This document shows positions 58,580 to 64,000 of a stretch of DNA of 64,000 nt, piece after piece. Each line of letters begins with the position of its first letter. Positions within the stretch are counted from its first letter, which is position 1. A program made the translations under genes and the position numbers. Origin of the DNA: Plantago elongata (Eukaryota; Streptophyta; Magnoliopsida; Lamiales; Plantaginaceae); assembly GCA_036897095.1 (NCBI GenBank), contig JAYMSP010000096.1, forward strand, positions 1-64,000, written 5' to 3'. The notes beneath the pieces were generated by a model. That model had not been told where the DNA came from. It ran no database searches and was given only the letters and a program-made list of their open reading frames with translations.

Positions 58580-59397
58580 AGGATTTGGTATCTGCTCTGT
58601 TTTGTATTTGTTTAGTTTGATTTCGTGGCATTTCGGAGTGATCAGGGGATATCAGTTTGATGGATTGGATACACAATTGAGAATTCTTGAATTTTCTTTT
58701 TTTTGCGAATTTGTATGGATGTTTGAGTCGGGTAATCCCTGTTGTTGTATGGTCTCGGACCATTGGTCTGCGCTTTTTGCCAGCCAATGTTGTTGTATGG
58801 TCCTGTAAGTTCATATTAGTAAAGACGTTTTAGCTCAATTTGTTGCATTTAGTACTTTATCATTTTTCTAGCCTTGTCAAGAAGAAGAAACGGCCATTTG
58901 AAACGAGAATTCTTGGGCCTTTCAGTAGAGGATTTGTTATCTGTTCTGTTTTTGCCCGGTTTTGTTTTTGTTTAGTTTTATTGCGTGACATTTCGGAGTG
59001 ATCAGGGGATATCAATTTGATGGATTGGATACACAATTGCGAATTCTTGAATTTTGTTTTTTCGTGAATTTGTATGTATGTTTGATTCGGGTAATCCAAT
59101 CCTTTGTTGTATGGTCTGTATTTTTTTTTTTTACGAGATATGAACTTTGATTTCGGATTAGTAAAGACGTTTTAGGCTTTTAGCTCAATTTGTTGCATTC
59201 AGTAGTAGTCTATTATTTTACCTGCCATGTCATGAAGAAGAAGCAGCCAATTCTTGAATTTTGTGTTTTCGCGAATTTGTGGTAATCCTGCTGTATGGTC
59301 TGAGCTTTTTACCAGCTATGTCTCCTGTGATTCCGTATTAGTAAAACGTTTTAGCACAGTTTGTCGTATTTACTAGTAGTTTATCATCAATGTTAAA
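58555..59397 (+). repeat. Tandem repeats of the SKP1-like gene's 3' end
   Basis: Unit 1 (58555-58898) contains the last codons and 3'UTR. Unit 2 (58899-59250) repeats it from 'gagaattcttgggcctttca', so the protein end WAFQ plus a stop is duplicated. Unit 3 (59251-59397) is a shorter, more worn copy. The first two share 'cggagtgatcaggggatatc' and 'ggattggatacacaattg'. Period is about 345 bp. Confidence 0.85.
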
Positions 59398-59936
59398 CAT
59401 TTGAGGCACACTTTGATACAAGAATTGGTTTCGTAGCCGGTAACTATAAATTCATTTCTGGTAGTTCTGGAGCATCTACTTGATAGAACAGGGGATAGTA
59501 CCATTAGTATAGAAGCTGCTGAAGGCAACAATACTTGTGATTGTATACTGAATCTAAGTCAATTGGATTGTCTCCAATGGTGGTGCAAACAAACAAAATA
59601 TCGAACACCTTCCGTCCCACATATCGAACATTTTGATATGTTTACTAGTAGAATGCAAAACTGTTTGTGTACTTATCCTGCTAATGTGCAAGACTGCAAC
59701 TTTGGCTTATATATATGCCTTTGGATCATTCAATCGGCCAAAACATAGTGGAATTCGTTTGCTAACTTAACGTTAGTGATCATTCTCAAACCAAACGTCA
59801 AAATCTGGAACAACAAATTAAAATTATCATAAATTTTTTAAGTTATGGTCACTTTCACAGTTTCCATATATCTATTGTTTATATCACCATCACAAGAAAT
59901 CCATGTTAGTCTGATTGTCTCATCTCAACAAGCTCA
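59398..59936. other. Spacer before the P450 gene
   Basis: No supported gene; only short chance frames. Confidence 0.6.
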
Positions 59937-59947
59937 TTTATATAAAC
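59937..59947 (+). promoter_or_regulatory. TATA box of the P450 gene
   Basis: TTTATATAAAC lies about 68-78 bases upstream of the ATG at 60015. Confidence 0.6.
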
Positions 59948-60014
59948 TTTAAGAATTGCACATTCATGACCAAACAAGTAATTATTAAGGCCTAATTGAT
60001 CATTGTTCTGAAGT

Positions 60015-62068
60015 ATGGTGATCATTGCTCTATCTTTACTGTTTCTGTCACTCACAGCAATCATCCTCATCAAATTCATTCACAAGGTGATATGGATCCC
60101 ATTTCACGTGCAACGTATGATGCGCGAGCAGGGGATCACTGGCCCCACCCCCGAATTCATCCATGGAACTAGTAGAGAGAGTTATAGGATGAAGGTGCAG
60201 GCAGCTACTGCTCCCATGGAACTCTCACATGATATTTTCCCTAGAGCCCACCCTCATTTTTATACATGGATGACACTATACGGTAACTATTTTTCTCTCT
60301 TTATTGCCCTTCCTGATTTTATCACGAGTTGAGATTTGATCTGTGGTGATTGACAGGGAAGAATTTTATGACGTGGGGTGGTCCTCGGCCTCATATGGTG
60401 ATTACTGAACCTGACTTGGCTAAGGAAATGCTAACGAATAAAGATGGCGTTTTCTTAAAGATAAAGGCCGAAGGTGCTGTTGAGAAGCTGTTAGGAGATG
60501 GGCTTGTGATGGCCGAAGGGAAGAAGTGGATGAAACTACGCAAACTGGCTAACCATGCGTTTTATGCAGAGAACTTGAAGGTTACTATCGAATTTGCTTT
60601 TCTAATTCAAACTTTGCAACAGTTCATAATTAACTTTGATCAAACTCTTTGCGAAACCTCTTCCAAGTTCCACAGTACCGTAGTAACTAGTGTCTGAGGT
60701 TGAGTTCTATCAAGGATCTGAAATGTTATCTAGTCGTCGAAAACAAGTTTCCTTCACTTGTATAAGTATATGCTGACATAAACTGTGTCCTCGTGCACTT
60801 TCCATCGAATTGAACATTATCATGATGGTATTCTGTTTCAGGAGATGGTTCCAGCAATGATTGCAAGTGTGGAGAGTATGTTAGGAAACTGGAAACAATA
60901 TGAAGGGAAGGAAATGGAGATTTCCAAAGAATTCACACTTGTAACATCAGAAGTCATCTCAAGAACAGCCTTTGGAAGCAGCTATGTCGAAGGGAACAAC
61001 GTCTTTGAGATGCTGACAAAGCTGGGGATCTTATTATTCAAAAATGTCGATAGGGTTAGGCTGTTGGGATCAAAGTAATTTCCATCACTTTTTCAGTCCC
61101 TCATTATCTCATAACTCCATACCAGTTACCAAACTTGTTAGTGCATGAATTGATGTGTTGCAGCAAGATTTGGAAGTCAGAAGATGACGTTGAATCAGAC
61201 AAATTGGAGAAATCACTGCGCGATTCTATCTTGGAGATAGTGAAGAAAAGAGAAGAAATGGTATCGACAGGAAACAAGAAAGACTTTGGGAATGATTTTC
61301 TTGGACTGCTGCTGGCAGTTCACCATGATGAGGATAAGAAGAATCGGATTTCAATTGACAATGTTATAGATGAATGCAAGGTCTTTTTCCTTGCTGGGCA
61401 TGAAACGACGAGCAGCTTGTTGACTTGGAGTTGTCTTCTCTTGTCAATTCACACCGACTGGCAAGACAGAGTACGAAAAGAAGCGTTTGAAGTGTTCGGC
61501 CATGACAATCCAACTGCAGAAGGACTTCCAAGGCTGAAAACTGTGAGTGATATCTGTAAAATTTTAGCTTTGTTTGGCTTTTGACATTAGAAGCATTACT
61601 TACATGTCCCTTTTTCCTTCAACTATCCATGGTTAGATGAACATGATCGTCAACGAAACACTAAGGCTGTACTCCCCTGCTGCTAGTCTCGTAAGAAGAG
61701 TGACCAGCAAAGCAAAGCTAGGCAAATATGACCTACCTGCTAACATGGAGTTGCACGTCCCAATACAAACACTCCACAGAAGTCAAGAACTGTGGGGATC
61801 AGATTCTCACCTGTTCAAACCAGAGAGATTTGAGGAAGGCATAGCTAAAGCAACGAAGAACAACCCCATGGCATTTATCCCATTCGGTTATGGCCCAAGA
61901 ACATGTGTTGGTTTGAACTTTGCACACAACGAAGCAAAGATTGCATTGTCGATGATTCTGCAGCGTTACAAGTTCACACTATCCTCAAATTATGTTCATG
62001 CACCTCTTGCACTAGTCACAGTCCGACCACAGTACGGCCTGCAAGTTATGCTACAGCCATTGAAATAG
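60015..62068 (+). CDS. Cytochrome P450, CYP72 clan, CYP749A-like
   Basis: Five exons join in phase: 60015-60282, 60357-60580, 60842-61074, 61164-61542 and 61637-62068; 511 residues, full length. An N-terminal membrane anchor (IIALSLLFLSLTAIILIKF) precedes a WIPFHVQRMMREQGITGPTP segment typical of CYP72-clan enzymes. Motifs: I-helix oxygen-binding AGHETT at 319-324, K-helix ETLR at 375-378, PERF at 430-433 and heme loop FGYGPRTCVG at 451-460 with Cys458 as iron ligand. All are intact. The family hydroxylates small molecules at the ER with NADPH-P450 reductase; substrates of CYP749A enzymes are not settled. The subfamily call rests on remembered N-terminal wording. A broken partial copy lies downstream. 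Confidence 0.9.
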
Positions 62069-62561
62069 ACATGTACATCAAATTACTTCTATCATTTATT
62101 TTATACTGAAATTTTCTATTGTGTAACTCATGTACCATACTTATACAGTAACTAAACAGATACATGTATGTATCCTGAAGTTAAGTTACTGAAAGAATGC
62201 ATACTGTTATCAATTTATTCATACTGTACTATGTTTTCTATTGATTGTTACACTTGCTCCATGCCTCCAAGTAGTATCCAGCTTGAGTAATGAAGTTTGT
62301 GGCTGTCAATTCGAGTTTGTTATGGTGCATAACATACCAGGTCAGACATGCATGCTCTATTTTATATTTCATGTATATACAGAAGGAGAAACACTATCTT
62401 GAGAAATTTCTCATGTATCCGAAACAAACCAACTGGCATCACTGGACAAGAACCATATGTCTGCCTGTCGATGAACTCAACATATGGCATATATCTGAAA
62501 TCACCATGGACAACACTACCTTCTCAACATCAGAAGCCAATTTTATAAGTCTGATATTCTA

Positions 62562-62937
62562 ACATCAGAAGTGATCTCAACACGGCCTTTGGAAGCAGGC
62601 TATGTGGAAGGATTTTGCACATCCTAGGCCAAGCACTCAACAGAATTCAAGAACTGTGGCGATCAGATGCTCACCTTTTCAAACCAGAGGGGTTTGAGAG
62701 AGGCATACCTAGAGCAACAAGGAAGAATCCTATGGCGTATGTCCCTTTAGGTTATGCCCAAGAACATGTGTTGGGATGAATTTTGCTAACAACGAGGCCT
62801 AGATTGCGTTCTCGATTATTCTACAGCGTTATAAGTTCAAACTATCGTCTAATTTTGTTCATGCACCTCTTTTGTTAGTCACTGTTCAACCACAGAACGG
62901 CCTGAAGGCTATGCTACATTTGTTAATAAACGATTAA
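62562..62937 (+). pseudogene. Truncated duplicate of the CYP749A-like gene
   Basis: It begins with a piece of exon 3 ('acatcagaagtgatctcaac', compare 60948) and jumps within about 60 bases to the middle of exon 5 ('caagaactgtggcgatcaga', compare 61784), continuing to a stop near 62936. The PERF region reads PEGF-like and the heme loop is shifted out of frame. Exon 4, most of exon 5's start and all earlier exons are missing. It is a dead tandem copy with a large internal deletion. Confidence 0.88.
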
Positions 62938-63082
62938 ATAGCAAATTAACTGAAACCAAATATATAATGAATGAATCAAGCAGATAACAAATGGTAGTCT
63001 ATTAAGATTGATAAAATTTCCGTATAAATTGCAAGAACATGAAAGTAACTGCCAAGTGAACATTTTTGATCGATGATATGTT

Positions 63083-63445
63083 CTAATAGCTCTGGAGGAG
63101 GACCGGTGCTCTACAAATTGGACATAAGTTCTTGCGAACAAGCCAGGACGAAACACAGCCGCCATGGAACTCATGCTTGCATTCCAAGAGAGCGATCTTT
63201 ACCCCGTGATGAAGCTGATCCTGGCACACCACGCACATATCTTGCTGCTGCTCATCATCAGCCGATAACTGCAGGGGATCCCTTGTTGTCAAGTGTGCAC
63301 GTATCTGTTCTGCCTGTCGGGCAATATTGCAATTCGACTGGAATTGCATTTGCTGCAGATGAGGAGGAGTAGACCGGGGATTAACGTCGAAGTGTATAGG
63401 ATATCCGCGCATTGACATTAACAGATCCAGGTCTGTTGTACTCAT
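63083..63445 (-). CDS. Small RING-H2 finger protein, probable E3 ubiquitin ligase
   Basis: Intronless, 120 residues, ATG at 63445. The C-terminal RING-H2 finger is complete: C71-x2-C74-x14-C89-x-H91-x2-H94-x2-C97-x10-C108-x2-C111 (MCVVCQD, ECKHEFHGGC, CPIC). The Trp after the sixth ligand (SSW) and Pro after the seventh Cys are those that contact E2 enzymes. Residues 1-65 are polar (HLQQMQFQSNC) with no signal or membrane span, so it is likely cytosolic or nuclear. Many plant genes share this layout; the substrate is unknown. It ends about 150 bp from the P450 pseudogene and converges with it. Confidence 0.85.
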   Translation of the reverse strand: MSTTDLDLLMSMRGYPIHFDVNPRSTPPHLQQMQFQSNCNIARQAEQIRAHLTTRDPLQLSADDEQQQDMCVVCQDQLHHGVKIALLECKHEFHGGCVSSWLVRKNLCPICRAPVLLQSY

Positions 63446-64000
63446 AATAACTACTTCAACGATTAAGATTTACGAGAGCGATGTAACTGTATAGTGATAT
63501 CACAGCCCTTTATTTACACAAAAAATATTTATTGAATTATAATGTCATGATGAGATTCCGTATTGTTTCTTTAAGAACTAGATAATATAATATAATAATT
63601 AAATAATATAATTAAAAAACTAGACAATATAAATTACCTGAATTAAATTTTTGTACAAGTAATAAAACTAGACAATATAGTTACGAAACTAAATAATATA
63701 TTGTATAAACTAGACAATACATGCTAAAAATTAGAACGGTTCAACTCAAATGTACAACATACAGATATAATATAAAAAATTAGATAATATTAGTAAAAAC
63801 TAAAATACATGTTATTTATATAAAAACTAAATAATATGTATTAAAAATTGGAGGGTCTCTCAGAACTCTCCAAATTTAAATGGGCTTTTATAAGACTTAG
63901 TACATGATGAGATAAACCAAATTGTGAAAGTAAAGTTTTCGTGAGAGTCCTGCAATATTGTATTAATTAGCGGCGTTGTGTATAAATTATAAATTTTTAT
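63446..64000. repeat. AT-rich tail with interspersed 'aaactagacaatat' motifs
   Basis: Between 63575 and 63840 the motif 'aaactaga(c/t)aatat' or 'aaactaaataatat' recurs six or more times at irregular spacing. It may be part of a mobile element running off the window. The RING gene's promoter would lie at its start. Confidence 0.45.

Noticed and set aside
1-64000. CRISPR arrays, bacterial operons, riboswitches or organellar inserts
   Set aside because: No regularly spaced repeats, Shine-Dalgarno-led gene strings or plastid/mitochondrial gene sequence were seen.

Overview
The window is nuclear DNA of a flowering plant, almost certainly a eudicot: intron-rich genes with plant-type splice sites, AT-rich spacers full of small inverted-repeat elements, a plant LINE relic, and plant-only gene families (MORF editing factor, RGF/GLV peptide precursor, ACR proteins, CYP749A-type P450). 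Species cannot be named. No bacterial, organellar or CRISPR features are seen.

Layout. 0-4 kb: 3' end of a PRP22/DHX8-type helicase (+) and a four-exon RGF/GLV peptide precursor (-). 4-7.3 kb: three adjacent inverted-repeat elements, one of 1.6 kb with promoter-like cargo. 8-12 kb: a gar2-related acidic protein gene (-) with a 5'UTR intron. 12-22 kb: gene-free spacer with MITE arrays, a foldback element and a pogo/Emigrant relic. 22-27.7 kb: a 16-exon gene with a plant Transposase_24-like C-terminal half and a run of duplicated phase-1 micro-exons (+). 28.4-31.6 kb: GEK1 D-aminoacyl-tRNA deacylase (-). 31.8-36.1 kb: decayed LINE with a scrambled 3' end. 36.1-41.5 kb: tRNA-Val(UAC) (-), TRAX lacking its usual last exon (+), and an intronless sulfotransferase (+). 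41.5-50.7 kb: spacer with MITEs and other relics. 51-64 kb: ACR5-like ACT-repeat protein (+), MORF8-like editing factor (-), SKP1-like gene (+) with duplicated tails, CYP749A-like P450 (+) with a broken copy downstream, and a small RING-H2 protein (-).

Context. As I recall the Arabidopsis map, ACR5, SOT11-13, TRAX, GEK1, the gar2-related gene and RGF8 lie in this order near At2g03730-At2g03830, so much of the window looks like a conserved block. The Transposase_24-type gene, the LINE and the MITEs are additions to it. The genes are separate transcription units with no operon logic. The observations most worth a second look are the micro-exon gene, the RGF precursor, the altered TRAX and MORF 3' ends, and the composite 1.6 kb element.
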